Assembly (NCBI GenBank): GCA_016490735.1
Contig: JAEMWC010001233.1
Coordinates: forward strand, 25,001-89,000
Source of the DNA: Pachyseris speciosa
Lineage: Eukaryota > Cnidaria > Anthozoa > Scleractinia > Pachyseridae
Length of the DNA: 64,000 nt
Direction of reading: 5' to 3'
Of the stretch, positions 53,160 through 64,000 are shown in pieces. Every line of letters begins with the position of its first letter. Positions within the stretch are counted from its first letter, which is position 1. The notes under the pieces are model-generated. The model saw only the letters and a program-made list of their open reading frames with translations, made no database searches and was not told the origin of the DNA. Made by a program: the position numbers and the translations under genes.

Positions 53160-56100
53160 ACGATTGGGTAAAAAAAGTAGGGCTTAAGAATAAAAGAACA
53201 CACGTTACTTCATACCAAGTGAGGATGGTCAGGAGACGAGCAAGACAATGAAACAATGAATGAAAGGAAAAGAAAAATATATATACTTTCTACTGAGGCA
53301 TGTTCTTCTTTAGGGAAAAGCTCACATATAAGTGCGAGTTTTCTTGAAGACACAATTATGAGCTGATTCATCGGAAGTGAGAAAAACAGGCAGTTCTGTT
53401 GGAATAAATTTGGCCACGGTTTTGGCAAGTTTAATTGACAAATCAGCAACCTCATAAAACAGCAATTAAAGTTAAATCGCTTAATCTGATCATAGGTGGG
53501 GCGAAACATCCCGCCTATTCAGACAGCAAAAGTCTACATACAGGAAACAAGAAAGACAATAAATAAAAGGAAAAATTATTCTGTTATCTAGTGGCTATCA
53601 GTCCTTATTGAGTGCTAACTTTTTTTTCTTTTTCCCACCAATTCCACCATTTGCCATATCCCAATTCAATCCATGGTTGCAAAGGTGGACAGGAAAAACA
53701 GTGAGTACTGGACATGATGTTGCTGCACTTTTACCACCCTGATTAGAGGGTTGCATGAAGAAACTACGTTGCTGTACATATGTAATAGTTCCCATTTGCA
53801 GTATCTCTGTAAACGTTTTGTACCAGTAGATTCAATAACTAAAATAGTCTGGTAAAGTTGGAAGCAGCTTTTGCTCACTAGTTTTGTATCGTTGGAGAAT
53901 AGTTGGAGAATAGCAGTCAATACAAATACTGGAAACAATTTTTTTCTTGGTTAGCTAACTTCAGAGAATTTTCGACCAAGTCAGATATAAATTGCAAACG
54001 CTACGTCTCATTTAGTGAAAGGTGAGGCAATTTAATTATAAATCGGGCTGGCCATGAGCTTCAGTTGAGCAATGTCGTTTGAAATATTTTTGTACACAAT
54101 TTTCACAACATTACAACCAAATTAATGATTAAGTGGCTGTTAAGCCACTCTGAAAAGTTGGCTTGTTGTCTATGTATGAAACGCCAGGTACTGTTTTTCC
54201 TCTTACACATGCGTACTTGCAAATTTTATCCTAAGGCTTATAGTTCTTTCATATGTTGATATTTCAGTTGCAGTAAGAATGACCAGGAACAAGAAGACGT
54301 TGATCATGGTATTCCTCGTTATGTTGACGTAGAAAGCTTCCATGACAAAAAGATGGTCAAGGCGAACAGACATACCGACGTATAAGGACATCATCAATAT
54401 ACAACGATCGACAGTGTCATGAATGAGCAACTGAATTCATTGGCGATGAAGCAGTATACTGGCGATAAAGCAGTATATATATATCGGCGATGAAACAATT
54501 ATGTATATTAGGCGTTGTGGGATGAATTACTTCTTTTCTCAATCAATTAATATTTTTAAAGGTTCGCATTTACCAGTATAAAGCAACCAAATATACTTTC
54601 ATAAGAGATCGTTACTTAACGATAACTTTGAATGAAATATTTATGGGATTGTTTCATTAAAAGCTAGGCCAGCTATGCTCTTGAACTAATATCGAGTCAC
54701 CTTGAATTGATTCCTCTGCTGCCGGTTGGAGTGTATAGCCATCTCAACCAAACCTGTTTGGTAGTAGGGTTGGTTTCATGCATTTCATTCCCATTTTTTA
54801 GCAGGTTAGGCACTTGGAATGAATTGCACACCAAAGTACTTCTCGCAGTTTTGCCCACCAAGACTGCCGTCTTTGCTTTTCTAGCAGAGCTGGGGCATCA
54901 CGGCCAGTTTGATGACTCTTAAAGGTTTGCACACTGAAGCTATTTGTGTTTCTTTGGCAGCTTTGAGTTTGAATAGTAACACCAATATGGTCACTTTGCC
55001 AGATAGGCAAACATAGCATTTTCTGGTCACAATATAACGTTCCTAAATTAATATTAATTACATCATATGTGTGAAGAGAACAAGCAATTGTCAAGCATCA
55101 TTCTAATTTAGAGGTGTGCTCAAATCAAATCACCCAATCTTGGGCTTTCTCTCCACCGATATTCCTGTCAAGTCCGACCCAACTTCACAAGCACAGCAGT
55201 GGTAAGAACGGGGAATAGCTTCTGCAGTCGGGGGATCGGAACAGTACTTCGCCGGTACTTTCTCTAGCCTGCGACCATAGCTGCCTCCCAACGCCCCTAG
55301 CGGCCGGGAGCGATACGAGGCGGCTGTGTTCGCAGGCCAGTACCTTCTCCTGATGTAATATGAAGTGCTTCTCCGAAACTGGACCCTTTATCCCTCCTAA
55401 TTTCTGACAATGAAGACAGTGTTTTCATCAAAAATGTTCCTATCGGCATTTTCTGTTTATTTCTTTCACTTTGTGTCAGATTGCTAAAAATGTATTCTGG
55501 TGACAAAAAAATCACCTACGAAAAGGAAAAACTGACGGTAAAAGGCATGTGACTTTGATTACTGTCATTGTTCCGAAAATAAGACGCATCGGTGAAGGAA
55601 AAATGTTACCATTAAAGGTGTAGTTTATTGCTCCCTTGTCAAATGTTAACAAAACCTGTCGCAAACATGTGCAATATAAATGAACATGGGTATGCATTTG
55701 TTTACAAAAACAATGCAACTTTTGCTGCCTAAAAACATATTTAGTACACAATTAGTTGCTCCATAAATCTCAGAACTAATCCCGTGATTAGCAGGAACTG
55801 TTTTTTTTAAATCCGAGAATCTTAGTGGATAGTGCAAACCACAGTTCTACGCAAATTATTTGCATAATTTGCATAAATTTTAATGATTGACTTTCATTTC
55901 ACGTCGCTCTGAAAATAAAAGCAAGGCTCGATAACATTTTTTTGAAACATCATTGGCGTTTTTACTTCCTTCTCAGAACCCCTAGGGCGCTACATCTTTT
56001 GTGTCAGAGAGCAAGGTCTACGATTTCTTGGCCCGATGTGATGCGCCACGCGTTTACGTCACTGAGGTAAAACTACGTTACATTTAGTTCGCAGAAAAAC

Positions 56101-56250
56101 TTACTCTTGCAAAGAAAGTAAAAGTCTCATACTGTGGTCGAAAGATTTCAGTCTGTGTCATCGTCACGCTTATTTTGAGATCACAGACACGCACCGTTGA
56201 AATTTGCTTAACGTTATCTTCGTGTTCCAACTGCAATTTTTCTTGAGCGA
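53160..56250. other. Intergenic between genes C and D
   Basis: No exon chain seen. The last 300 bp should hold the gene D promoter; a tacgtcac string (a CRE half-site type) lies at about 56054-56061, but no TATA box is obvious. Confidence 0.35.
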
Positions 56251-56258
56251 GGCAATTC

Positions 56259-56325
56259 ATGATGTCATCAATTATGAGGTTTATCTTATTACTACTTGGG
56301 CTTTTGTTTTGTTCCGACGAAACAG
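56259..56325 (+). CDS. Gene D signal peptide exon
   Basis: MMSSIMRFILLLLGLLFCSD, then ET: short polar start, hydrophobic core, small residues at the likely cleavage region. Donor GTGAGT, phase 1. Two adjacent ATGs (56259, 56262). Confidence 0.7.
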
Positions 56326-59300
56326 GTGAGTGTAGAACCCTTTCTTGTTGAATCTGACCTTTGTTTGTCTGTCGATAAAGTAGATTGGTAAGCTCTTCAT
56401 TCTGTGTAGTTGATTCAGTACTTCTGTATAATTAAGGAAGAAAGAGAACAATGTTTTTTATGAATATGAAGCGTATATGGGTAGACATTAATCTTCCATA
56501 AATCGTTTCTATGACAAGATGGAAGTTGTAAAATATTGACTTCGTGATGGCTGCTCGCATGTACACTCCGTTATCTAAAGCATGCCGTTATAGTGGTTCA
56601 TAAACTTTTGTGCGTGGAGTCATTTCAATTAAAACAATTTGTTTTAAGGAGTTGATATCTGGGTTGATGTGTGGGTTGAATTGTATTAATCTAGCCGGGT
56701 CAAAGTCAATTTTTCAAGAAGTATCCTACCTAGCTTTATAGCTTGGAGCGAAAACGGCAGGATCCTTTGAAACTCAGGGCCCGTTAATTTGGTCTCGTGT
56801 AACCCTTATCTCCCCACCCCCTACTCCACCTGAATTTTTATCCACTCGTTTATCACATGAAAACCACATGGACATATGCAAATCAGTCGATCTCTCACAT
56901 TACTTCTCTTTCTCGAATCGACGACGATAAAAAGAGTTTTTCCAAAGAAAAAGTTTATTCAAATCAACAATAAAAATTTAGTTTGAGGAACAAAAGATTT
57001 TGCTATAAACCAACTCGTGAATACATCAGTTTGAATATTATTATTCGCTGATTACGAAGGTGTGGAAACAGTTTTTTAGGTCGCTTTCCAATCGAAACTG
57101 TAACATAAAAGAACTGCAGGAAACGTCACTTAAAGTTTCACAAGAGAAATGTGACACTTACATCTTAAATATCTTTGTAAGGTCTGGATAAAATTCGACA
57201 AACCAGGATACGTAAAAAATTGACAACTCTTTTAAGTTTGACTAATAATATAATAATAATAATTAAAAATTTATAACGCGCCCCTTCCATGCAAATATGA
57301 TCAAGAGCGCGTAACAACTGATGCTTAAATATTAAAAGTAAATAAAATTAAAGGCTAAAATGAGCATAATAATTAAGGCTAAAAGTAGACAACGCTAAAA
57401 ATTAAATAAAACACTAAATATATTAGATAGTAGGTTGAAAACATTACATATCAAACGCTAGTCTAAAAAGATGCGTTTTAAGTAAGGATTTAAAACGATC
57501 AAAATTGTCCTCAAGGCGGATATGATGGGGCAGATTGTTCCATAAATTAGGGGCCGCAGATGAAAAAGCACGATCCCCTAAAGTCTTTTTCAGTTTTAAA
57601 CTGGGATACTTTAAGAAAAAACCGCTAGCTGAACGGAGATGATAGCGCGGCTGTTCTTTAATAGCAATCAGATCAGTCAAGTAACCAGGTGCGGGACCAT
57701 AGATAGCTTTAAAAGTAAGAAGAAAGTATTTTAAAATCAATACGAAATTTGACAGGGAGACAATGTAACGAACACAGCACTGGTGTTATGTGGCTGTACC
57801 GAGGAACATTAGATATAAGCCGAGCAGCTGCATTCTGCAAGCTTTGCAATTTAAGTAGATGAACAGAGGGTAGACCAAATAGAAGGCTGTTGCAGTAATC
57901 AATACGACCTATAACAAGAGCGTGGACCAAAGCGCGTGCAGATTCCTGTGACAGATACTTTCGGATACGCCGAATATTATATAAATGGAAAAACCCAGAT
58001 CTGCAAGTTTTGTGGATCTGCTCCTGGAGATTCAGATTAGAATCGAACCATGTCCCTAAATTTCTTGCCACAGTGACAGGAGCAACGTCAATGCTTCCTA
58101 CGGTGAGGCTATCAATATTTACTTTGGATAGTTGCTGTTTGGTACAAATCAACATAAACTCAGTTTTATCATCGTTAAGTTTAAGCTTATCCGTAAGCAT
58201 CCACGTACGAATGTCCAATATACAGCGCTCCATGGCAACGACCGCGTCAGTCTGATTAGTAGCTGAGTCAGGACTAAATGACAGGTAAAGCTGGGTGTCA
58301 TCAGCATAGGCATGTGCCTGAGATAGATGGCATTTGATGACTTCAAAGAGTTTACTGGAGTAAATAGTTAACAACAATGGCCCTATACACGACCCTTGTG
58401 GAACGCCGTAAGGTAGCCTAAAACTGTCAGATATACAGCCATTTAGCGAGACTCGCTGCGACCTGTTGTTAAGATGAGAAATAAACCAGTTCAGAGCAGT
58501 GCCGTTAATGCCGATACTTGACTTAAGACGAGCAAGCAAGATGTCATGGTCGACTGTGTCGAACGCTGCGCTCAGATCTAGAAGAACTAGGAGAGTCACA
58601 TGCTTGCAATTCATATTCATAAGAATGTCATTCTGTACCTTCAGTAGCGCTGTTTCTGTTCTGTGACCCTTACGGTAAGCGGACTGTAAGGTTGGATAAA
58701 GAGCGAATCGACTCATATGACTGTGAATTTGGTCGAAAACAGCACGCTTTGTCAGTTTTGATATAAAGTGCAAGTTACTGACAGGGCGGAGGTTATTCAA
58801 CTGCGTCGGGTCTAAGCCAGGTTTCTTAAGGACTGGAGTAACCAGAGCTTCTTTCCATTCATCGGAGAAATGGCCGCATGATAGCGAAAGATTAACAATT
58901 CGTGAAATGACAGGCAACAGCACGTCAAGGCAGCCAACAACGAGAGAAGTCGGCATCGGGTCCAACGAGCAGGACTTCTTAGCAGACTTACGGATGAGCG
59001 CAGAGACGGCGTTTTCCGAGAGAGGTTGAAAGGAATGAAAAGCATGCGCAGCATCTACTTCTTGATCAGGAGGTAGCGCATTGCGCACACTTAGATCGAT
59101 GTCTACGGCATCGATATCAGAACGAATTCTATTTATCTTTCGAACGAAAAAAACCGCCGATGTCATCAGCTAGTCTTGATTTGTCCTGATAATTAGGAAA
59201 CGACAACTCCACTTTCTTAGCAAGGAGTTGCTTGGTAGCTCTAAATAACCGTTTGTGGTCTGTGCTATTCTCATCGATAAAGTTAGTGTAAAACGTCTGC

Positions 59301-60291
59301 CTGGCCTGGTTCATGAGGTACGTCACGCGGTTTCTGTAAGACTTGAATTTATTCAAGTCAGACAGAGATCTCGTTCTCCGCCAGGTTCTCTCAGCCTTAC
59401 GTCTCAAGCGTTTAGCGGCCTTTATCTCATCATTATACCAAGGCACTGTAGGTCTAACTTTCACAGTCTTAGTCTTAAGTGGGGCGTGACAATCAATAAC
59501 TTTGGAGAGTGTAGACTATGAATATATGACAATCATATATTTGAACTGTGGATTAATGAATGAATATGAGAACACTACTTAAGTAGTAGCCAAACGGCTT
59601 TCTTTTCACTACTGCTTAAGTAGTGTTCATAACTGTGTTGATCGCTCTCATATTCATTCTTTTGAATTCGATCGACCATCGATCATCATTAGTTGCAAGT
59701 GTTTGTTACAATGCGAGCTTGAATTAAATTTAAATTACGTAACGGTTACAATGACGTTCCCATAAGGTCAAATTCAAAACAAATGGCCCGTTCTTTGTAA
59801 CGATTTAAGTTATTCTTTATCAATAATCATTTAATTAATGAAACAATTATTTTTTTTTTCGTAAGAGCAAAGAAGCACCTTGATTAACGTGATCATGTCA
59901 ATAACTAACGAAGAATATCACGAAGATCTTGAGAAACTTGGAAGTGAAAGATCCCAGTCCTTGATAGCAAGATTGGAAAAAGTAGTAAGTAGGGCAACAA
60001 GTTAGCATCATGTGTGTTTAAAATAGAGCGCTTTTCAGTCGAGTGTCGTGAAACCAAAACCAAAGCAATTACTTTGACCAATCACAACAGACACACTCTG
60101 CAATCAGCCAATAAGAATACGAAGCAATTACATGTAGCCTTTGCTTCTCATTGGCTGAAAAAATGGCGCGAGTTTTGTTGACGAATCACAGAGCGAAGAA
60201 ATGCAAAACCAAAGTACAATCAATCTAGACACCCAGTAGCTCTACGTCGTGATCAAGGACAACTAAATACTTTGATATGCGTTCAGGAACT

Positions 60292-60351
<60 letters not shown>

Positions 60352-63239
60352 CATGCAACGAAACCTCCCTTACGCAAAGCGAATGAACTGGTTTTTTGTT
60401 GCCTAGATCACGGACAAAACTGAATAAACTCGAAAACACCATAATACAAACATGCCATGTGCACTTATCAAACTCAACATCTAAAACATGGAAAACAAGA
60501 GCCATAATGGCTTTTAGCTCGGGGAAACTGATTGCAGGATGTAGCTTGGAGAGGACGTGCAAAGTTGTCATTGCCACTTGCCGTTTGACATAAGATCCAA
60601 GATCAAAGGGTCGTGAACGCAAATATGAGATTTTAAAATTTACGCCGAGGGATAAAGCGGCAATGATTTATCCTATGATTTTGAGTGTTGTAAACACCGA
60701 TATTAAAGTAAGGTTCCATTTTGGGATATTGTCCCTCTTTGAATTTACACTTCAATTTCTCCTTCGTTAGCCTCAGTTCATGCTTTGACCACAAGCGCGT
60801 CCTGTTATTCCCATCGATAAAACTATGGCAAGCAAAGGCACCTTTAACATACAAATGAACTCTTGAAGATCTTGGAACATTTTTACTGATGTATTTTTCT
60901 ACCAGATATGAAACTTTGTAATTAGAGTTCTTGATTCGACTTTTTGTTTTCAGAGTACTGAGATTCGTTCAATGATTCTAATTTTTAAGGTGACAGAAGC
61001 ATTTGAATATGACAGCAGCTTTCATAGCACGAGGGTTGTAAGATTGAGGTAGGCTTAAGTGAACAATCTGGTGAAGATTTATTCCATTAGATTTTCTCGT
61101 TTGGACAAGTATCAGTCTAATTAGTGTCTCATTAATGAAATATACTCTTTGCTCAATTTTCAGACCAGGCAGTGTGATCGTGATTTTTGTTCTGACGTTT
61201 AAACAGGAGGTTACCACAGAACATGCAATGTCAATTTTGAAACGAGCTGCAGACAATGGAAAACTGGGAACCTTCAAAGTAAATAGCTCATCTATAGTAG
61301 CATCAGAAGAATATGACTACAAAAGTTATCGATCTACACCAGGTAATGAGTCTTTATCGTTTACTAAACATTTTCAAAAATTTCATGTAAAGTGAACTCA
61401 ATTCCTCAGTTGGGTCCTTTCGGTGAACAATTTCCGAGCATGACTGCAAATGTAGCTCCGTTTTCGAGATAAGTTTGTTCATACGGAAAATTTTCATCCA
61501 TTGTACTTTAATAGGAGTTTCATTCCTTTCGGTAGCCGTTTCCAGATTCTCTACTTAGAGTGAATTGCGCGAAAGATGAATACCAAAAGTTATTTGTAAT
61601 TGGGATTTTTATCAACCATTTACCCAAATCGCGAACTGACCAGTTTACCGAAGTAAAAACCATTATTACTGCGCTTGTCATCTATTCACCATACGTATAA
61701 TTTAAAATACAATAGCAGAGACATTTTAGAGTAGAGTATTCCAAATCAATGACTATTGCGTTCTGTTTTGACGAAAATGTGAAAATATATAGTTCTCAAG
61801 ATTGAAATTTTATCACGAGTTTTGACGAAACCATTCTTCTTAAGTGTTTTTTTTTTTTGCATTTCGATGCAATTGTCAAAGGAAGTCGAAACTAAAAATC
61901 TATTTGGACTCTTTCAACTTTAAGTACAAAAGCGCATATCACTTTTCTTACCGATTATGCTTCTTTTTACACCATTGCAGTTGATGTATGCAGTGAATGT
62001 TCATGTAGCTGCACCATTTTGATTGCTGTGGTCTGCACACTTGTTGCGATCATCATTGCTCTTATCATCTACATCGTTTGGTTACACAGAAAAGGTAATC
62101 AACATTAAATCATAAATTCTCTTTTGCTCATAATTTCTCTCTCAGGCCGAGGACTTCCTTTGGTTTATTCATTGACAATACCTCTTGCTAACCGAGTTCG
62201 AGGTCCGTACTGTAAGTTACGGACCGAGTTTTTTCCCGTTGATTTACGGCCCAAGCGCGAAGCGCGCGGGTCATAAATTGGTGGGAAAAAACGAGGATCC
62301 ATAACTTACAGTACGGACCGAGAAAACGAGGTTAGTACGATATTTATTATATCTCTGAGGTTAATCCGGCGCGCGGAAAAGAAAACTAGCTGAAGTCAAG
62401 AGGGCCGTACTCTAGAATACGGCCCGCAAAATTGACCAATCAAAGCGCGCGTACTAAGTAAGAGATATAATAATGAGGACAAAACTCACAAGTTCCACTT
62501 TTAATTGGTCATTGTTTGTATTTGTTAATGACATATAGCATATATTTGCAAATTATCAGTAAAGTTCTATCTGAGATCGTCGTTTGCAGGGTCAGTAGAT
62601 GCCATTTTCTGTTTGAAAAACAGAAAATCCAATGGACTTTTACAGACGAACTCGTTCTCGTTAAGAGCAGACCTGTCCTATGGAAATCTGGATTGAATGC
62701 ATGTCTGTAATTGGAAATCCGGCATTTATTCACTCAGGTATTGTTGTTGTTGTTTTTTTCAGAGTCGAGAAGGAAGGAAAGGTAAGGTAGTTTCCATAGT
62801 AACCTTTGTTAGTTTGCTGTGGTTATTAGAATAGGACAAAGTGGTCATTCTGTACTATGCTCAAAAAGACTTCGAATATTAGTTTTCAAGTTACTAGTTT
62901 TTTCTTTTATGTACGGTATATTAACTCACTCTCCCCAGTGAAAACTGCCGATGAAAAAAAGTGAACCAAACTTATTGAAATGTTGCCTTGTACTACTCAA
63001 AAACGAATTTTTTTATTTTGTTTTAAGTTGTTTCAAAATCACCGCATTTTATCTTCTGAAAATCCAGTTTGATTCCAACTTTATGATGATAATGTGTCTC
63101 CTATTATACGTAACCTGTTTACAAGGAGTACGGAGTAATTTGTTCTGCTGGCTTAATTCATCTTGAAATGAAGAGATGATCCTCGCAGTTGTAAACTCAA
63201 TTTATGCAATTGCGTAAAGAAGCCTGAAAAAAAATTAAT

Positions 63240-63270
<31 letters not shown>

Positions 63271-63317
63271 GGACTTCAATGGGGTTTCAACCCGTGACTT
63301 CGCGATACCGGTGCGGT

Positions 63318-63358
<41 letters not shown>

Positions 63359-63517
63359 AGGTCAATTATGGGTTCATATTATGAACGCAATTGCGTTCAC
63401 AAAACTGCGAGGATCATCTCTTCGTTTCATTTCATTTCCGCAGTTCATATATGATTTATGTCATATATCATTCACACTCATTTCTTTCACGGGAACATAT
63501 AAACCCATGATTGACCT

Positions 63518-63556
<39 letters not shown>

Positions 63557-64000
63557 ACATCGCACCGGGATCGCGAGGTCACGGGTTCAAACCCTGTTGA
63601 AGTCCTGAAGTTTTTTCAGGCTTCTTTATGCAATTGCATAAATTGCTTTCACAACTGCGAGGATCATCTCTTCATTTCATTTCCGCGGTTCATATATGAT
63701 TTATTTCGTATACCATTCACACTTTGTTTTTGTTATTTTTATTAATTAAGGAAGAAAATTTCTGATTTTGAGCCCAGTCTTACAGGGCCAAGAAAACAAG
63801 CGTCTGGAAGTTCCTCTCGAAGCCAACACGTGGTTTTAAACGAAGAGCGCCAATCAGATGACTCACCAGAACATTCACAGATAAATACCTCGGAAATTGC
63901 ACAATACGAACCTGTACATCCATCAACACGTTTGTGGGAGATTCCAAGGAAAAACGTGACAATTGAAAAGATAATTGGTAAAGGTACCTTTGGTCAGGTT
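56259..64000 (+). CDS. Receptor tyrosine kinase-like gene D: SP + SEA + TM + kinase (partial)
   Basis: Exons 56259-56325 (signal peptide), 59866-59984, 60954-61048, 61164-61342 (SEA), 61981-62094 (TM), 62763-62781 (mini-exon) and 63751 to beyond 64000 (juxtamembrane and start of kinase). Phases chain exactly: 1, 1-0, 0-2, 2-1, 1-1, 1-2, 2. The ectodomain would be little more than one SEA module, since no Ig exon was found in the 3.5-kb first intron, which holds a truncated LINE. The kinase begins with WEIPRKNVTIEKIIGKGTFG, the glycine-rich ATP loop as placed in FGFR/VEGFR-type receptor kinases; the VAIK, HRD and DFG motifs lie outside the window, so tyrosine specificity is inferred. Confidence 0.78.
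57240..59517 (-). mobile_element. 5'-truncated LINE (Jockey/CR1 superfamily type) with frameshifts
   Basis: Minus-strand frames 59464-59129, 59166-57709 and 57740-57444 form one RT-bearing ORF2 split by two one-base insertions, at a T run near 59140 and at ctttctt near 57725. RT motifs: VTPVLKKPGLDPTQLNNLRP, VLLDLSAAFDTVDHDILLAR, LPYGVPQGSCIGPLLLTIYS and AYADDTQLYLSF, with the catalytic Asp residues. It ends THLFRLAFDM and a (taat)n-like tail at 57245-57265. The endonuclease part is missing at about 59517. It sits antisense in gene D intron 1. Confidence 0.85.
59571..59628. repeat. Hairpin around ctacttaagtag
   Basis: aacactacttaagtagtag and ctactgcttaagtagtgtt are inverted, about 19-bp arms; a larger palindromic context (atatgagaa/cattcat) surrounds them. 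Confidence 0.75.
59866..59984 (+). CDS. Gene D SEA exon 1
   Basis: 119 bp, phase 1-0. An acceptor after a long T tract (ttttttttttcgtaag), then QRSTLINVIMSITNEEYHED, LEKLGSERSQSLIARLEKV, donor GTAAGT. Same phases as gene A 24086-24177. Confidence 0.6.
60295..60349. repeat. (ATT)n microsatellite
   Basis: About 18 uninterrupted att units in a gene D intron. Confidence 0.95.
60954..61048 (+). CDS. Gene D SEA exon 2
   Basis: 95 bp, phase 0-2, acceptor ttgttttcag, donor GTAGGC. It reads STEIRSMILIFKVTEAFEYD, then SSFHSTRVVRLR. The pattern (helix, Phe/Tyr, strand) leads straight into PGSVIV of the next exon. Confidence 0.7.
61164..61342 (+). CDS. Gene D SEA exon 3 with GSVIV cleavage motif
   Basis: 179 bp, phase 2-1. 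It reads PGSVIVIFVLTFKQEVTTEH, then AMSILKRAADNGKLGTFKVN and SSSIVASEEYDYKSYRSTP. GSVIV fits the SEA autoproteolysis strand (cleavage before Ser). It aligns with gene A 20739-20940, including DNGKLG/HDGKLG and VNSSSIV/VSSIV. Confidence 0.82.
61981..62094 (+). CDS. Gene D transmembrane exon
   Basis: 114 bp, phase 1-1, acceptor caccattgcag. It reads VDVCSECSCSCTILIAVVCT, then LVAIIIALIIYIVWLHRKG: a Cys-rich membrane-proximal stretch (CSECSCSC) before one TM helix. Confidence 0.85.
62190..62475. repeat. Palindromic repeat with ggtccgtactgtaagttacg arms
   Basis: cgaggtccgtactgtaagtt and aacttacagtacggacc are inverted within it; the right part (ggccgtactctagaatacgg, caatcaaagcgcgcgta) matches 19080-19215 inverted. 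It lies in a gene D intron. Confidence 0.8.
62763..62781 (+). CDS. Gene D 19-bp mini-exon
   Basis: After tttttttcag, AGTCGAGAAGGAAGGAAAG|GTAAGG encodes ESRRKER across the joins and is needed to change phase 1 to phase 2. It is basic, just inside the membrane. Confidence 0.6.
63164..63725. mobile_element. Two tRNA-like SINE copies in inverted orientation
   Basis: tRNA-like heads at 63343-63270 (minus) and 63533-63605 (plus), of the same family as 47862-48440, share the ttcatatatgatttat and gcgaggatcatctcttcatt segments. The plus copy has the loop ccgggat where others have ccgatat or ccggtat. A (aaat)n tract interrupts the minus copy. It lies within a gene D intron. Confidence 0.75.
63751..64000 (+). 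CDS. Gene D juxtamembrane and kinase start exon (cut by window end)
   Basis: Phase 2 start, acceptor ttaattaag. It reads KKISDFEPSLTGPRKQASGS, a Ser/Gln/Asp-rich stretch, NTSEIAQYEPVHPSTRLWEI, then PRKNVTIEKIIGKGTFGQV. The Tyr in AQYEPVHP is a plausible juxtamembrane phosphorylation site; G-K-G-T-F-G-x-V is the ATP-binding loop. Confidence 0.85.

Overview
This is a eukaryotic, AT-rich window. Genes are split by phase-consistent GT-AG introns, and retroelement and MITE debris is dense. There are no operons, Shine-Dalgarno sites or CRISPR arrays. The Ig/SEA/kinase receptors, CR1/L2-, Jockey- and Tx1-like LINEs, a Penelope-like element, tRNA-headed SINEs and palindromic MITEs together suggest a cnidarian, probably an anthozoan such as a stony coral. 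That assignment is inference; nothing in the window names the species.

Layout. Positions 1-3.3 kb hold the decayed 3' part of a multi-exon gene of unknown function. Positions 4.3-8.7 kb hold a LINE with both ORFs open, lying between two diverged inverted sequence arms. Positions 9-18 kb are intergenic repeat territory: palindromes, an inverted array of a 17-bp motif, and MITEs. Positions 18.0-34.6 kb (minus strand) hold receptor gene A: a V-like domain, six Ig or Ig-derived exons, a three-exon SEA domain, a transmembrane exon and a short proline-rich tail without a kinase. A hammerhead ribozyme motif lies on the sense strand about 20 nt past its stop. Positions 40.9-44.9 kb (plus strand) are an inverted partial copy of the middle of gene A ('B'), with matching introns and decayed exons. 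Positions 49.4-53.2 kb (plus) hold gene C: V-like, Ig, Ig, stalk, transmembrane, and possibly a tiny tail. Positions 56.3-64.0 kb (plus) hold gene D: signal peptide, SEA, transmembrane, juxtamembrane, and the glycine loop of a tyrosine-kinase-type domain that runs off the window.

How the genes relate. A, C and D look like rearranged pieces of one receptor family. Ectodomain exons are mostly symmetrical phase 1-1 cassettes, which can be duplicated or lost without breaking frame. A keeps Ig+SEA without kinase, C keeps Ig without SEA, and D keeps SEA+kinase with no Ig exon that I can find. Several exons carry single-base indels, often at homopolymers, so either pseudogenisation or assembly error is possible.

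Limits. Exon calls come from reading frames, splice signals, phase agreement and comparison between copies within this window. No database search, RNA evidence or structure prediction was available. First (signal peptide) exons of A and C were not found.
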